A stretch of DNA of 64,000 nt from Bradyrhizobium commune (GCF_015624505.1 NZ_CP061379.1:4588001-4652000), one strand, 5' to 3'. Counted from the stretch's first letter, positions 34,086-43,244 are shown. Numbers and translations are program-made. Notes: a model not told the origin generated them from the sequence alone.

Positions 34086-35336
34086 ATGACCAGACGTACC
34101 GGCAGCGCCGATCTTCCTCTCCACACCGGACGGGTTCCGCCGTGGCTCGCGAGCCGCATGGCGTCACTCGGCGCAATCGTGACGCAAGCGATCGTGCTTC
34201 ATTACGGCCGCGATGCGTTCCTCCAGCGGCTGTCGCATCCATTCTGGTTCCAGTCGTTCGGCGCGGTGATGGGGATGGACTGGCACTCATCCGGCATCAC
34301 CACCTCTGTGATCGGTGCGCTGAAGCGCGGGCTTGGTCCGCTCCAGGACGAGCTCGGCATCTATGTCTGCGGCGGGCGCGGTCAGCATTCGCGCAAGACG
34401 CCTGACGAATTGCTGCAGCTCGGCAATCGCGTCGGTTTTGACGGAGCGAAACTTACGCGTGCCAGCCGCCTGGTGGCGAAAGTGGATAGCGCGGCCGTGC
34501 AGGACGGTTTTGACCTCTATCTCCACGGCTTCTTCGTCACCGCCGATGCGAAGTGGACGGTGGTGCAGCAGGGCATGAACGGCGACAAGCGGCAGGCGCG
34601 CCGCTATCACTGGCATTCCGAGGCGTTGAAGAGCTTTGTCGACGCGCCGCACAGTGCGATTGACGGCCCCGAACAGGGCGAAATCGTCAATCTCACCGAC
34701 CATCGCGCCGACACCTCGCGCACCGTGCAGCTTGAGCTGCTGACGGATCTCGGCCCCGACCGCATCGTGTCGGAGTTCGAACGGCTCAACGGCACTGCGC
34801 CCGAGCCGGCGCAAGCGATGCTGCCGCATCTGATCATGCCCGCGCATCACGATGTGCGACCGAAGGACGTGTTCGCGCGCCGCCTGCACGGCACATTGGC
34901 CGCGGCGGCTGAGCGTGGCCCGGTCGACTTCCCGGAGCTGTTGCTGACGCCGGGAGTCGGCGCACGCACCGTGCGCTCGCTTGCGATGGTCGCCGAGGTC
35001 GTGCACGGCGCGCCCTACCGCTTCAAGGATCCCGCGCGATTCTCGCTCGCCCATGGCGGCAAGGACCGGCATCCCTACCCCGTTCCGATCAAGGTCTATG
35101 ACGAGACCATCCGCGTGCTGAAAGGCGCGATCCAGAGCGCCAGGCTCGGGCGTGAGGAAGAGATGCAGGCGATCAAGCGCCTCGACGACCAGGCGCGCCG
35201 ACTGGAACGCACCGCACGCGGGCCATCGGTCGAGGCCTATATCGCAGGCGAGCGCGCGGCCTCACCAGAACTCGATGGCCGATCCGTGTTCGGCTGGGAG
35301 CGCGACATCCTCGCGTCGCGGAAATCGACGGGCTGA
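34086..35336 (+). CDS. DUF763 family protein
   Basis: 416 residues: RTGSADLPLHTGRVPPWLASRMASLGAIV at the N-terminus and VCGGRGQHSRKTPDEL are DUF763 hallmarks. A later helix-hairpin-helix-like segment LLLTPGVGARTVRSLAMVAEVVHG (about 298-321) suggests nucleic acid contact. The family occurs in archaea and bacteria and is uncharacterised. ATG 34086 (MTRRTGSADL) fits the conserved start; the upstream extension is unsupported. Its last 100 bases overlap, antisense, the P450 gene. Confidence 0.82.
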   Translation: MTRRTGSADLPLHTGRVPPWLASRMASLGAIVTQAIVLHYGRDAFLQRLSHPFWFQSFGAVMGMDWHSSGITTSVIGALKRGLGPLQDELGIYVCGGRGQHSRKTPDELLQLGNRVGFDGAKLTRASRLVAKVDSAAVQDGFDLYLHGFFVTADAKWTVVQQGMNGDKRQARRYHWHSEALKSFVDAPHSAIDGPEQGEIVNLTDHRADTSRTVQLELLTDLGPDRIVSEFERLNGTAPEPAQAMLPHLIMPAHHDVRPKDVFARRLHGTLAAAAERGPVDFPELLLTPGVGARTVRSLAMVAEVVHGAPYRFKDPARFSLAHGGKDRHPYPVPIKVYDETIRVLKGAIQSARLGREEEMQAIKRLDDQARRLERTARGPSVEAYIAGERAASPELDGRSVFGWERDILASRKSTG

Positions 35337-36544
35337 CGATCAGCGACGATGACCGGCAGTCTGGCAATGGCACGGAGGCCTGGCCGCTTGCGCCAATGAA
35401 TCTCGGAAGGATCGACGGCAAGACCGAGTTTCGGCCAGCGCACAAACAGCGCCTCCAGCGCGCAAGCCGCCTCAATCCGCGCAAGCTGATGGCCGAGGCG
35501 GAAATGGATTCCCGTGCCGAACGAGATGTGGCGGTTGGGCTTGCGTTCGAGATCGAGCCGATCCGGCTCGTCGTGCACCGCCGGATCGACGTTCGCCGCG
35601 GCCAGCATCACCATGACGCGATCGCCCTTGTTCAGGCGCACGCCCCCCAGCTCGACATCGCGCCGCACATAGCGCGGCTTCGAAAACTGCACCGGTGAGA
35701 CGAAGCGCAAAAATTCCTCGACGGCGAGCCCGGCGCGACTCCAGTCCTCTTCCAGCCAATCGCGCAAGCCGGGATTCCTGAGCAGCTCGTAGACCGATCC
35801 GCTGATGAGATGCGTGGTGGTCTCCGAGCCGGCTGCGAGCAGCAGGAATACCATCGACACCATCTCGTCCGGCGTGATCTGGCCGCCCTCGCGCTCGACC
35901 TGGACCAGCTCGGCGATCAGGCCCTCGCCGCCCTGCACACGCGCGATCTGCAATTGCTGCTCGAGATAGGCCCGCATCTTGCGGAAGGCAAACATCAGGC
36001 GGAAGAAGCTCACCACATTCGTCAGCGAGGACATCGCGTTGGCCCAGGCGATAAAGCGGGGCCGGTCGGCATGCGGCAGACCCAGCAGCTCCGAGATCAC
36101 CGAGAGCGGAAGGATGCGCGCGTAACCCTGAACGAGATCGGCCGGGCTTCCCGTCGCGAACAGCTCATCTGCGAGCGCGTCGGCAATGGCGCGAATGCGC
36201 GGTTCCATCGCGACGATGGCGCGGCGGCGAAAGGCTTCGTCGACGATGCTGCGCAGCCTCGTGTGGTCCGGCTCGTCCATCGTCAGCATGTTGTTGGCGA
36301 TGGTCCTGACCAGTCTCGGCATCCACCAGCGCAGGCCAGCGACGTCGCCGTCCTCCTTGCGCAGCGTGAACGTCGCGCCGTCCTTCAGCACCTGGGCGGC
36401 GGCATCGTGCGTCGTGGTGATCCAGACGTCGCCGACCAGCGGAAAACGCGCCGCGACCACGGGCCCGGACGCGCGTAGCGTCGCGATCGCCTTGGGCGGA
36501 TCGCGGAAGAAGGCCTCGCTGGTGAAATCGAGGCGCGGTGCCAT
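35237..36544 (-). CDS. Cytochrome P450 lacking the heme-thiolate cysteine
   Basis: 435 residues with all other P450 landmarks: I-helix AGSETT (238-243), K-helix ExxR (E277-R280) and the heme loop. That loop reads FGTGIHFRLGH where FGxGxHxCLG is expected: the axial cysteine is Arg349 (codon CGC at 35500-35498, one base from TGC). As written it cannot form a normal thiolate-ligated heme. Either it is an inactive P450-like protein, a recent point mutation, or a base-call error. The last about 33 residues run antisense through the DUF763 3' end and look like a read-through tail. Confidence 0.88.
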   Translation of the reverse strand: MAPRLDFTSEAFFRDPPKAIATLRASGPVVAARFPLVGDVWITTTHDAAAQVLKDGATFTLRKEDGDVAGLRWWMPRLVRTIANNMLTMDEPDHTRLRSIVDEAFRRRAIVAMEPRIRAIADALADELFATGSPADLVQGYARILPLSVISELLGLPHADRPRFIAWANAMSSLTNVVSFFRLMFAFRKMRAYLEQQLQIARVQGGEGLIAELVQVEREGGQITPDEMVSMVFLLLAAGSETTTHLISGSVYELLRNPGLRDWLEEDWSRAGLAVEEFLRFVSPVQFSKPRYVRRDVELGGVRLNKGDRVMVMLAAANVDPAVHDEPDRLDLERKPNRHISFGTGIHFRLGHQLARIEAACALEALFVRWPKLGLAVDPSEIHWRKRPGLRAIARLPVIVADRQPVDFRDARMSRSQPNTDRPSSSGEAARSPAI

Positions 36545-36647
36545 GGGATCACCGGATTGGTTGGTGGCGCCTCAAGCAGATGGTGCGCGCGGGCCGGCGC
36601 GCAAGGGCTGGAACCGGCCAGCCGGCACAAACGAACTGGCGACAGGC

Positions 36648-36974
36648 CTAGCCACGTCCGGACGAGCGCTGGCCGGTCTTGCGCTGCTGCTGATTGGTGT
36701 AGGCGTCCCAATGGCTCCAGCTGCCATTGCTGAGGCTTTGCAAATCGGTGCCGAGCGGCCGGCGCGTGCGCCTGTCGTGATCGGCAATCGCGCGCTCGGA
36801 CTGCGCGATCTTGCGCTTGAGGTCCGCGGTCGCCTTCTGGGTCTGGCCGTTCCGCTTCGACGACGCGATCTCGCCCATCGTAAAGCGCGCGGTCTCGAGC
36901 ACCTTCAACTCGGCGCGATTCTTCTTCAACTGAACCCGGTGCCAGGCGATGTTGCTGTCGCTGTCCGCAACCAT
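36648..36974 (-). CDS. Small basic helical protein, unknown function
   Basis: 108 residues from ATG 36974 (GGAG eight bases upstream). Highly charged, predicted mostly helical or coiled (WHRVQLKKNRAELKVLETARFTMGEIASSKRNGQTQKATADLKRKIAQSERAIADHDRR), with a polar Gln/Ser/Gly tail. No domain recognised. It lies between the P450 and ferredoxin reductase genes on the same strand. Confidence 0.65.
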   Translation of the reverse strand: MVADSDSNIAWHRVQLKKNRAELKVLETARFTMGEIASSKRNGQTQKATADLKRKIAQSERAIADHDRRTRRPLGTDLQSLSNGSWSHWDAYTNQQQRKTGQRSSGRG

Positions 36975-37080
36975 GTGGGAACTCCGCTGATTCGCGCCCA
37001 CAGTGTATCGCGCGCCGAATCGGCGCCGCAACGCCCACGCGGCGGCGAAAATGCGGTCTTAATGCGCAGGGATCTCGCTT

Positions 37081-37854
37081 CTAGCGCTCGGCAAACGCCT
37101 TTTCGACCACGAACTGGGCCGGCTCGCCGTGATTGCCCTCGACGAAGCCGCGCTCGCCCAGCAGCACGCGGGTGTCCGCCACCAGCGCCGGGCTGCCGCA
37201 GATCATGACGCGGTCATGGGCCGCTTCGAGCGCTGGCAGGCCGATGTCGGCGAACAGCTTGCCTGAGGTGATGAGGTCGGTGATGCGGCCGCGGTTGCGG
37301 AAGGGATCGCGCGTCACGGTCGGGTAGTAGATTAGCTGGTTCTGGATGTACTCGCCGAGCATCTCGTCCTTCGGCAGGTGCTCGGTGATCATCTCGCCAT
37401 AGGCGAGCTCCTTGACGTGCCGGCAGCCATGCAGCAGCACGACCTTCTCGAACCGCTCATAGGTCTCGGGATCCTTGATCACGCTCAGGAACGGCGCCAG
37501 CCCCGTGCCGGTGCCGATCAGATAGAGATTGCGACCGTCCTCCAGATTGTCGATCACCAGTGTGCCGGTGGCCTTGCGGCTGACGATGATCTCGTCGCCT
37601 TCCTTCAGATGCTGGAGGCGCGAGGTGAGCGGGCCGTCCGGCACCTTGATCGAGAAGAACTCGAGGGTGTCCTCGTAATTGGCGCTGGCAACGCTGTAGG
37701 CCCGCAGCAGCGGCTTCTCTCCCACCTTGAGCCCGATCATGGTGAATTCGCCGTTGCGGAAGCGGAAGGTCGGGCTGCGGGTGGTCTTGAAGGAAAACAG
37801 CGTATCGGTCCAATGGTGGACGCTCAAAACGCTTTCCTGATTGAAATTGCTCAT
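37081..37854 (-). CDS. fpr: Ferredoxin--NADP(+) reductase (bacterial Fpr type)
   Basis: 257 residues. The FAD-binding RAYSVAS (about 51-57), NADP site GTGTGLAPFLS (about 113-123), VMICGSPALV and the C-terminal VEKAFAER are diagnostic of bacterial FPR. It passes electrons between NADPH and ferredoxin/flavodoxin in the cytoplasm. It is divergent from the enamidase gene with the NicR-like palindromes in between. I infer it may supply reduced ferredoxin to the 6-hydroxynicotinate reductase-like enzyme; a general housekeeping role is equally possible. Confidence 0.95.
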   Translation of the reverse strand: MSNFNQESVLSVHHWTDTLFSFKTTRSPTFRFRNGEFTMIGLKVGEKPLLRAYSVASANYEDTLEFFSIKVPDGPLTSRLQHLKEGDEIIVSRKATGTLVIDNLEDGRNLYLIGTGTGLAPFLSVIKDPETYERFEKVVLLHGCRHVKELAYGEMITEHLPKDEMLGEYIQNQLIYYPTVTRDPFRNRGRITDLITSGKLFADIGLPALEAAHDRVMICGSPALVADTRVLLGERGFVEGNHGEPAQFVVEKAFAER

Positions 37855-37905
37855 CTCACCCTTCCCTGTCGCTTGCTTGCGGTTCCGAGGCGGTCAGCTA
37901 TGCAT

Positions 37906-37935
37906 CATTAGTACACGATCATTCGTATACTAATG
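37906..37935. promoter_or_regulatory. Candidate NicR-type operator pair before enamidase and fpr
   Basis: CATTAGTA and TACTAATG form 8-bp arms around 14 bases. Within this, ATTCGTATACTAAT (37921-37934) is a near-palindrome and ATTAGTACACGATC (37908-37921) is a degenerate second copy. The ATCATTCGTATAC core recurs at 47463-47474 before the reductase and dehydrogenase genes. Confidence 0.6.
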
Positions 37936-38011
37936 AATAATCCGGCTTGATCCCGCGGTCAAGGCTGCCCAAGATCGACAGCGTTGCAGTTAAGGACAAG
38001 GACCCCCTTCC

Positions 38012-39208
38012 ATGGCGCATGACGCACCCCAGGCCACCGGACCCTCGAAGCTCGTGATCCGCAATATCGGCCTGATCCTGTCGGGCGCGCTGGAAAAGCC
38101 GATCCTGGACGGCGACACCATCGTCGCCGAGAATGGCAAGATCACCGCGATCGGCCGTTTCAAGGATCTCGACACCGAAGGCGCGACCACCATCGTCGAT
38201 GCCAACGGCACCACGGTCACCCCCGGCCTGATCGACAGCCACGTCCACCCCGTCGCCGGCGACTGGACGCCGCGCCAGAACCAGATCAACTGGATCGACA
38301 GCTCCCTCCATGGCGGCATTACCACCATGATCTCGGCCGGCGAAGTGCACATGCCCGGCCGCCCCCGCGACGTCGTGGGTCTGAAGGCGATGGCAATCTT
38401 CGCGCAGCGCGCGTTCTGGACATTGCGTCCGGGTGGCGTGAAGGTTCACGCCGGCGCGCCGGTGATCGAATGCGAGATGGTCGAGGAGGACTTCAAGGAG
38501 CTGGCTGCGGCCGGCGTCAAGCTGCTCGGCGAGGTCGGCTTGGGCGGCGTCAAGGACGGACCGACCGCGCGCAAGATGGTGGGCTGGGCGCGCAAATACG
38601 GCATCCAGAGCACGATCCACACCGGCGGTCCCTCGATCCCCGGCTCCGGCCTGATCGACAAGGACGTGGTGCTGGAGGCCGACACCGACGTGGTCGGCCA
38701 CATCAATGGTGGCCACACGGCGCTGCCCGACGACCAGATCCGCTGCATCTGCGAGGGCTGCAAGCGCGGGCTCGAGATCGTCCATAACGGCAATGAGCGC
38801 TCGGCGCTCTACACCCTGCGCATCGCGCGCGAAATGGGCGACCTGCACCGCGTCATCCTGGGCACCGACGGGCCGGCCGGCTCCGGCGTGCAGCCGCTTG
38901 GCATTTTGCGCATGGTCTCGATGCTGTCCTCGCTCGGCGAGTTGCCGGCCGAGATCGCATTTTGTCTGGCCACCGGCAACACCGCGCGGATGCGCGCGCT
39001 CGATTGCGGCCTGATCGAGGTTGGCCGCGCCGCCGATTTCGTTCTCATGGACAAGGCGCAGCACTCGCCCGGCAAGAACATCCTGGACAGCGTCCAGCTC
39101 GGCGACCTCCCCGGCATCGGCATGACCATCATCGACGGCATCGTGCGCACCCAGCGCAGCCGGAATACGCCACCGGCCGGCAAGGTGCCGGAGGTGGTGG
39201 CGAAGTAG
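38012..39208 (+). CDS. ena: Enamidase-like amidohydrolase (nicotinate catabolism)
   Basis: 398 residues of amidohydrolase fold: GLIDSHVHP (first His pair), the lysine-bearing strand near GVKLLGEVGLGG, STIHTGG, DVVGHINGGHTALPD and VILGTDGPAGSG (final Asp). The overall pattern matches enamidase, which hydrolyses 1,4,5,6-tetrahydro-6-oxonicotinate to 2-formylglutarate and ammonia. The reductase that would make its substrate is encoded 7 kb downstream in the same region, supporting the call. The promoter region carries the shared ATTCGTATAC palindrome. Confidence 0.8.
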   Translation: MAHDAPQATGPSKLVIRNIGLILSGALEKPILDGDTIVAENGKITAIGRFKDLDTEGATTIVDANGTTVTPGLIDSHVHPVAGDWTPRQNQINWIDSSLHGGITTMISAGEVHMPGRPRDVVGLKAMAIFAQRAFWTLRPGGVKVHAGAPVIECEMVEEDFKELAAAGVKLLGEVGLGGVKDGPTARKMVGWARKYGIQSTIHTGGPSIPGSGLIDKDVVLEADTDVVGHINGGHTALPDDQIRCICEGCKRGLEIVHNGNERSALYTLRIAREMGDLHRVILGTDGPAGSGVQPLGILRMVSMLSSLGELPAEIAFCLATGNTARMRALDCGLIEVGRAADFVLMDKAQHSPGKNILDSVQLGDLPGIGMTIIDGIVRTQRSRNTPPAGKVPEVVAK

Positions 39209-39226
39209 GCGCGGGAAAACGGTGCC

Positions 39227-39313
39227 GTAGGGTGGGCAAAGCGAAGCGCGCCCACCGTTGCTCCCTGACGAAAGATGGTGGGCGCGGCGCAAACGCGCCT
39301 TTGCCCACCCCAC
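39227..39313. repeat. Intergenic inverted repeat (GGTGGGC-type palindromic element)
   Basis: Left arm GTAGGGTGGGCAAAGCG (39227 on, ending GCGCCCACC) and right arm GGTGGGCGCG (39277 on, ending CTTTGCCCACCCCAC) can fold into a long stem. This is the style of palindromic repeat scattered between genes in Bradyrhizobium. It lies between two convergent genes and may act as a two-way terminator. Confidence 0.75.
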
Positions 39314-39317
39314 GAGA

Positions 39318-39773
39318 TCACCTCAGCTTATTGAGAAGCCCCATCAGCGTCTCGCGCTCTTTCGCATCAAGCGGCGCGAGAGTCTCCCGCGTAATCGCGA
39401 GTGCATTTGATGCGAGCTTTTCCGCAAGCTGCTGCCCGGCGCGCGTCAGGCTCACCAGCAGGCGCCGGCCATCCTCCGGATCCTGGCTGGTCTCGGTCAG
39501 GCCGCGCGCCGTCAGGCGGTCGATCACGCCCTTGATGGTCGCGACATCCATCGCCGTCAGCCGCCCAAGCTGGTTCTGCGAGCATGCCCCCGTCTCGGCG
39601 AGCTTCGACAGAGCCGCCCATTGCGTCGGCGTCAGATTGGTGCCGATGTCGCGTGAGAAGATCGCGCTGTGACGCTGCCAGACCTGGCGCAGGATGAAGC
39701 CGACCTGCTCGTCGAGCACGTATGGCGGTTTCGCCGGTTTGACACCCTTCTTCGCCGTGACGCTTCTCGCCAT
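39318..39773 (-). CDS. MarR-family regulator, candidate NicR-like repressor
   Basis: 151 residues: helix-turn-helix LGRLTAMDVATIKGVIDRLTARGLTETSQDPEDGRRLLVSLTRAGQQ with the DGRR wing. It is the last gene of the Liv transporter operon inside the presumed nicotinate region. Nicotinate genes in other Proteobacteria are controlled by MarR proteins (NicR, BpsR), so this is the natural candidate to bind the ATTCGTATAC palindromes at 37.9 and 47.5 kb. The ligand would be 6-hydroxynicotinate or a later intermediate, by analogy only. Confidence 0.88.
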   Translation of the reverse strand: MARSVTAKKGVKPAKPPYVLDEQVGFILRQVWQRHSAIFSRDIGTNLTPTQWAALSKLAETGACSQNQLGRLTAMDVATIKGVIDRLTARGLTETSQDPEDGRRLLVSLTRAGQQLAEKLASNALAITRETLAPLDAKERETLMGLLNKLR

Positions 39774-39798
39774 CCGCTCGCAGCCCTTCCCTTTGCCC

Positions 39799-40503
39799 TC
39801 ACAAGGACAGATGCGCGTCGCGGATATCCGGACGCGCGTCGAGCTCGGCCATGGTGCCGCCGAAGCAGATGCGGCCGCGCTCGATGATGTAGGCGCGATC
39901 GGAGATCAACCGCGCGAAGTGCAGATTCTGCTCGGAAACGACGATGCTCACGCCCTCCTTCTTCATGGTCAGGATGGCATCGACCATCTGCTCCACGATT
40001 TTGGGCGACAGGCCTTCGGAGGGTTCGTCCAGCAGCACCAGCGACGGATTGCCCATCAGCGTGCGCGCGATCGTGAGCATCTGCTGCTCGCCGCCGCTCA
40101 TGCGCCCGCCCGGGCGGTTCTTCATCTCGCCCAAGTTCGGAAACAGCGTGAACAGCTTCTCGCGGGTCCAGTACGGCGCATTCGGCCGCTTCGGCTGACG
40201 GCCGACTTCGAGATTCTCCTCCACCGTCAGATCGGTGAAGATGCGCCGCTCTTCCGGCACATAGCCAAGCCCCTCGCGCACGATCTCGTGCGTCGGCTTG
40301 GCCGAGACGTCATTGCCCTCGAACATGATGCGGCCGGAGCGCTGCGCCACGAGGCCGACGATCGAGCGGAAGGTCGTCGACTTGCCGGCGCCGTTGCGAC
40401 CGAGCAGCGCCACCACCTCGCCCTCGCCGACCTCGAAACCGATGTCGAACAGGATATGCGCCGGGCCGTAATGGCTGTTGAGGTCCTGCACCGTGAGCTT
40501 CAT
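39799..40503 (-). CDS. livF: Branched-chain-type ABC importer ATPase LivF
   Basis: 234 residues: Walker A GRNGAGKST (about 36-44), signature MSGGEQQ, Walker B LVLLDEPSEG, switch His in VSEQN-type loop. Second ATPase of a Liv/HAAT transporter. ATG overlaps the LivG stop by four bases. Context points to uptake of a pyridine or aromatic carboxylate rather than an amino acid. Confidence 0.93.
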   Translation of the reverse strand: MKLTVQDLNSHYGPAHILFDIGFEVGEGEVVALLGRNGAGKSTTFRSIVGLVAQRSGRIMFEGNDVSAKPTHEIVREGLGYVPEERRIFTDLTVEENLEVGRQPKRPNAPYWTREKLFTLFPNLGEMKNRPGGRMSGGEQQMLTIARTLMGNPSLVLLDEPSEGLSPKIVEQMVDAILTMKKEGVSIVVSEQNLHFARLISDRAYIIERGRICFGGTMAELDARPDIRDAHLSL

Positions 40504-41291
40504 GCCGAGGCCCCCTGGCGATGCCCGCCCTCGTAAAGCAGGCCCTCGCCGAGATAGATCGCCTGCACCTGCGGATTGCCGCGCACCTCGGCCGGCGAGC
40601 CTTCGGCGATCAGCGTGCCGCGGTTGAGCACGATGATGCGGTCGGCGTGCTCGAACACCACATCCATGTCGTGCTCGGTGAAGAGCACACCGATCGACTT
40701 TTCCCGCGCGATTCGCGCGGTGAGCCGCATCAGCTCGACGCGCTCGCGCGGCGCCATGCCGGCGGTCGGCTCGTCCATCAGCAGGAGCTTTGGCTCGTTG
40801 GCGAGCGCCACTGCAAGCTCAAGCCGCTTGAGATCGCCATAGGCGAGCTCGCCGCAGGGGCGATCCGCATAGCCTCCCATGCCGACGAGCTCGAGCAGCC
40901 GGCCAGCCTCGCCGCGATCGAAATTCGGCGCTGAGCCCCAGAGATTGAACAACTGCTTTTCATGCGAGATCAAAGCGACCTGCACGTTCTCGCGCACGGT
41001 CATGGTTGCGAACGTCGCGGTGATCTGGAAGGTGCGACCGACGCCCAGCCGCCAGATCTCGCGCGGCTTCTTGCCGGTGGTTTCTTCGCCAAGCAGGCGG
41101 ACGTGGCCGGTATCAGGCTTGTTCTGGCCGTTGAGCATGTCGAAACAGGTGCTCTTGCCTGCGCCGTTCGGTCCAATCAGCGCCAAAATCTCACCGGCGC
41201 GTAGCGAGAACGAGACGCCGCGCACGGCATGGATGCCGCCATAGGATTTGGTCAGGCCTTCGACCGCGAGAAGTGGGGGTGCGACGCTCAT
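40500..41291 (-). CDS. livG: Branched-chain-type ABC importer ATPase LivG
   Basis: 263 residues: Walker A GPNGAGKST (about 39-47), signature region ELAYGDLKRLELA, Walker B LLLMDEPTAGMAP, switch TEHDMDVVF. The ELAYGD signature and long insert before it are LivG-typical. Overlaps both the permease and LivF genes by four bases, so the transporter genes are translationally coupled. Confidence 0.93.
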   Translation of the reverse strand: MSVAPPLLAVEGLTKSYGGIHAVRGVSFSLRAGEILALIGPNGAGKSTCFDMLNGQNKPDTGHVRLLGEETTGKKPREIWRLGVGRTFQITATFATMTVRENVQVALISHEKQLFNLWGSAPNFDRGEAGRLLELVGMGGYADRPCGELAYGDLKRLELAVALANEPKLLLMDEPTAGMAPRERVELMRLTARIAREKSIGVLFTEHDMDVVFEHADRIIVLNRGTLIAEGSPAEVRGNPQVQAIYLGEGLLYEGGHRQGASA

Positions 41292-43177
41292 TCGGCGGAC
41301 TCGATCGGCTTGGCCAACAGAGATGATCCCGGCGGCGAGGACTTCCTGCGGCGCTGCGCCAGTAGCTCCAGCATGCCGACGATGCCCTTGGGGAAGACGA
41401 CGACGATCAGCACGATGAAGCCGCCGAGCACGAGCTTTGACAGATCGGTCTGGCTGACAAGCCAGATGTTCAAAGCCTTGTAGACGATCGCACCGATCAC
41501 CGCGCCCGACACAGTCTCGACGCCGCCGAGCAGCACCATGACCAGCGCATCGACCGAGAGCGAGATGCCGAGATTGTCCGGGAAGACGCTGCCCTTAAGG
41601 TAGGCAAACAGCGCGCCGCCAATGCCGGCGGCCGTTCCCGCGATCACGAAGGCCGTCCACTGAATGCGCTTGGCGTTGATGCCGACCGCCTCACTGCGGA
41701 GAAGCGAATCCCTCGTGGCACGCAGCGCGTAGCCGAACGGCGAGAACACCGCGATCCGCAAGGCGATCGTCACCAGCGCCGCGACGCCCAGCGCCAGCCA
41801 GTAGAAATGCGAGGGGCTCGCCGCCCACTTCTCGGGCCAGACGCCCAGAATGCCGTTGTCACCGCCGGTCACGCTCACCCACTGGAACGCGATCGACCAC
41901 ACGATCTGCGCGAAGGCGAGCGTCAGCATCGCGAAATAGACGCCGGAAAGCTGCACCGCGAAGAAGCCGAACACGGCCGCACCCATGCAGCCAAGCAGCG
42001 GCCCGAGCAGCAGGCAGACGATCATCGGCAGCCCCGCCATCTTGGCGAGGAAGGCGATGCCATAGGCGCCGAGCCCGAAATAGGCGGCATGGCCGAACGA
42101 CGCGAGGCCGCCGACCGACATCAGGAAATGCAAGGAGACGGCGAAGATCACGAAGATCGCGATCTCCGAGCCGACGGTCAGCGCATAATTGCCGGCGAAC
42201 AGCGGCAGCGTTGCCGCGAGGACGAGCGCCGCCAGCGCGGCCAGCCGCTCGTTCGACGTCAACGGTCGCCACGGATTGACGGTGAGACCCGGCGTCTTGC
42301 GCGCCGGCGCCTCGGCCTTGCCGAACAGGCCCCAAGGCCGGACGATCAGCACCACCGCCATCACCAGGAAGACCAGAATGATCGAGATTTTTGGAAAGAT
42401 CAGGATGCCGAAGGCGTTGAGCTCGGACACCAGCACGGCTGCAACGAACGCGCCGACGATGCTGCCCAGCCCACCGATCACGACCACGACGAACACGTCA
42501 ACGATGATCCGCAGATCCATGGCATGATGCACGGCATCGCGCGGGATCTGCAGCGCACCGCCGAGGGCTGCGAGGAAGACGCCGACGGCGAACACGCTCG
42601 TGAACAGCCATTTCTGGTTGACGCCGAGCGCTGCGACCATGTCGCGGTCCTGGGTCGCCGCGCGCACCAGCACGCCCCAGCGCGTGCGCTGGAACAAGAG
42701 CCAGAGAATGCCGAGCACGACCGGGCTGAGCACGATCAGGAACAAATCGTAGCTCGGGATGTTCTGGCCGAAGAAATCGATCGCGCCCTTGAAGCCCGGC
42801 GCGCGGCGGCCGACGAGATCGTCAGGCCCCCAGATCAGCACCACGAGATCCTCGACCATCAAGGTCAGGCCGAAAGTCGCGAGCAGCTGGAACAGTTCCG
42901 GCGCGTGGTAGATCCGCCGGAGCAGCACCATCTCGACCAGCACGCCGATCAGCGCCACCGCAATCGCCGCCAGCACGATCGCGCCCCAGAAGCCGAAGGC
43001 GCCCGCGAGGTGCTCCGTCAGCGTGAAGGCGATGTAGGCGCCGATCATGTAGAAGGCGCCGTGCGCGAAATTCACGATCCTAGTCACGCCGAAGATGATC
43101 GACAGGCCCGAGGCCACCAGGAACAGCGACGCTGCGCTGGCGAGACCGGTCAGAAACTGTACGACGTAAAAGGCCAT
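41288..43177 (-). CDS. livHM: Fused LivH-LivM permease of the ABC importer
   Basis: 629 residues, about 18 membrane helices. Residues about 1-290 are LivH-like (VQFLTGLASAASLFLVASGLSIIFGVTRIVNFAHGAFYMIGAYIAF). A charged linker (GKAEAPARKTPGLTVNPW) leads to the LivM half (MSVGGLASFGHAAYFGLGAYG, the EAA-like LLRSEAVGINAKRIQWTAF). Normally two genes, here one continuous frame with no stop or frameshift, so the heterodimer is covalently linked. Uptake of the cluster's substrate is the inferred role. Confidence 0.93.
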   Translation of the reverse strand: MAFYVVQFLTGLASAASLFLVASGLSIIFGVTRIVNFAHGAFYMIGAYIAFTLTEHLAGAFGFWGAIVLAAIAVALIGVLVEMVLLRRIYHAPELFQLLATFGLTLMVEDLVVLIWGPDDLVGRRAPGFKGAIDFFGQNIPSYDLFLIVLSPVVLGILWLLFQRTRWGVLVRAATQDRDMVAALGVNQKWLFTSVFAVGVFLAALGGALQIPRDAVHHAMDLRIIVDVFVVVVIGGLGSIVGAFVAAVLVSELNAFGILIFPKISIILVFLVMAVVLIVRPWGLFGKAEAPARKTPGLTVNPWRPLTSNERLAALAALVLAATLPLFAGNYALTVGSEIAIFVIFAVSLHFLMSVGGLASFGHAAYFGLGAYGIAFLAKMAGLPMIVCLLLGPLLGCMGAAVFGFFAVQLSGVYFAMLTLAFAQIVWSIAFQWVSVTGGDNGILGVWPEKWAASPSHFYWLALGVAALVTIALRIAVFSPFGYALRATRDSLLRSEAVGINAKRIQWTAFVIAGTAAGIGGALFAYLKGSVFPDNLGISLSVDALVMVLLGGVETVSGAVIGAIVYKALNIWLVSQTDLSKLVLGGFIVLIVVVFPKGIVGMLELLAQRRRKSSPPGSSLLAKPIESAE

Positions 43178-43204
43178 CGGCGGTCCGGGTTGGTGTTCAG
43201 ATCA

Positions 43205-43228
43205 CCTCTCCCCGCGAGCGGGGAGAGG
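43205..43228. terminator. Perfect hairpin between binding protein and permease genes
   Basis: CCTCTCCCCGC and GCGGGGAGAGG (11-bp perfect arms, 2-base spacer) lie in the 67-base gap. No U-tract follows. Such GC hairpins after a binding-protein gene often protect its mRNA and reduce read-through, giving more binding protein than permease. Confidence 0.55.
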
Positions 43229-43244
43229 GAGAGATAAAGAGAGA

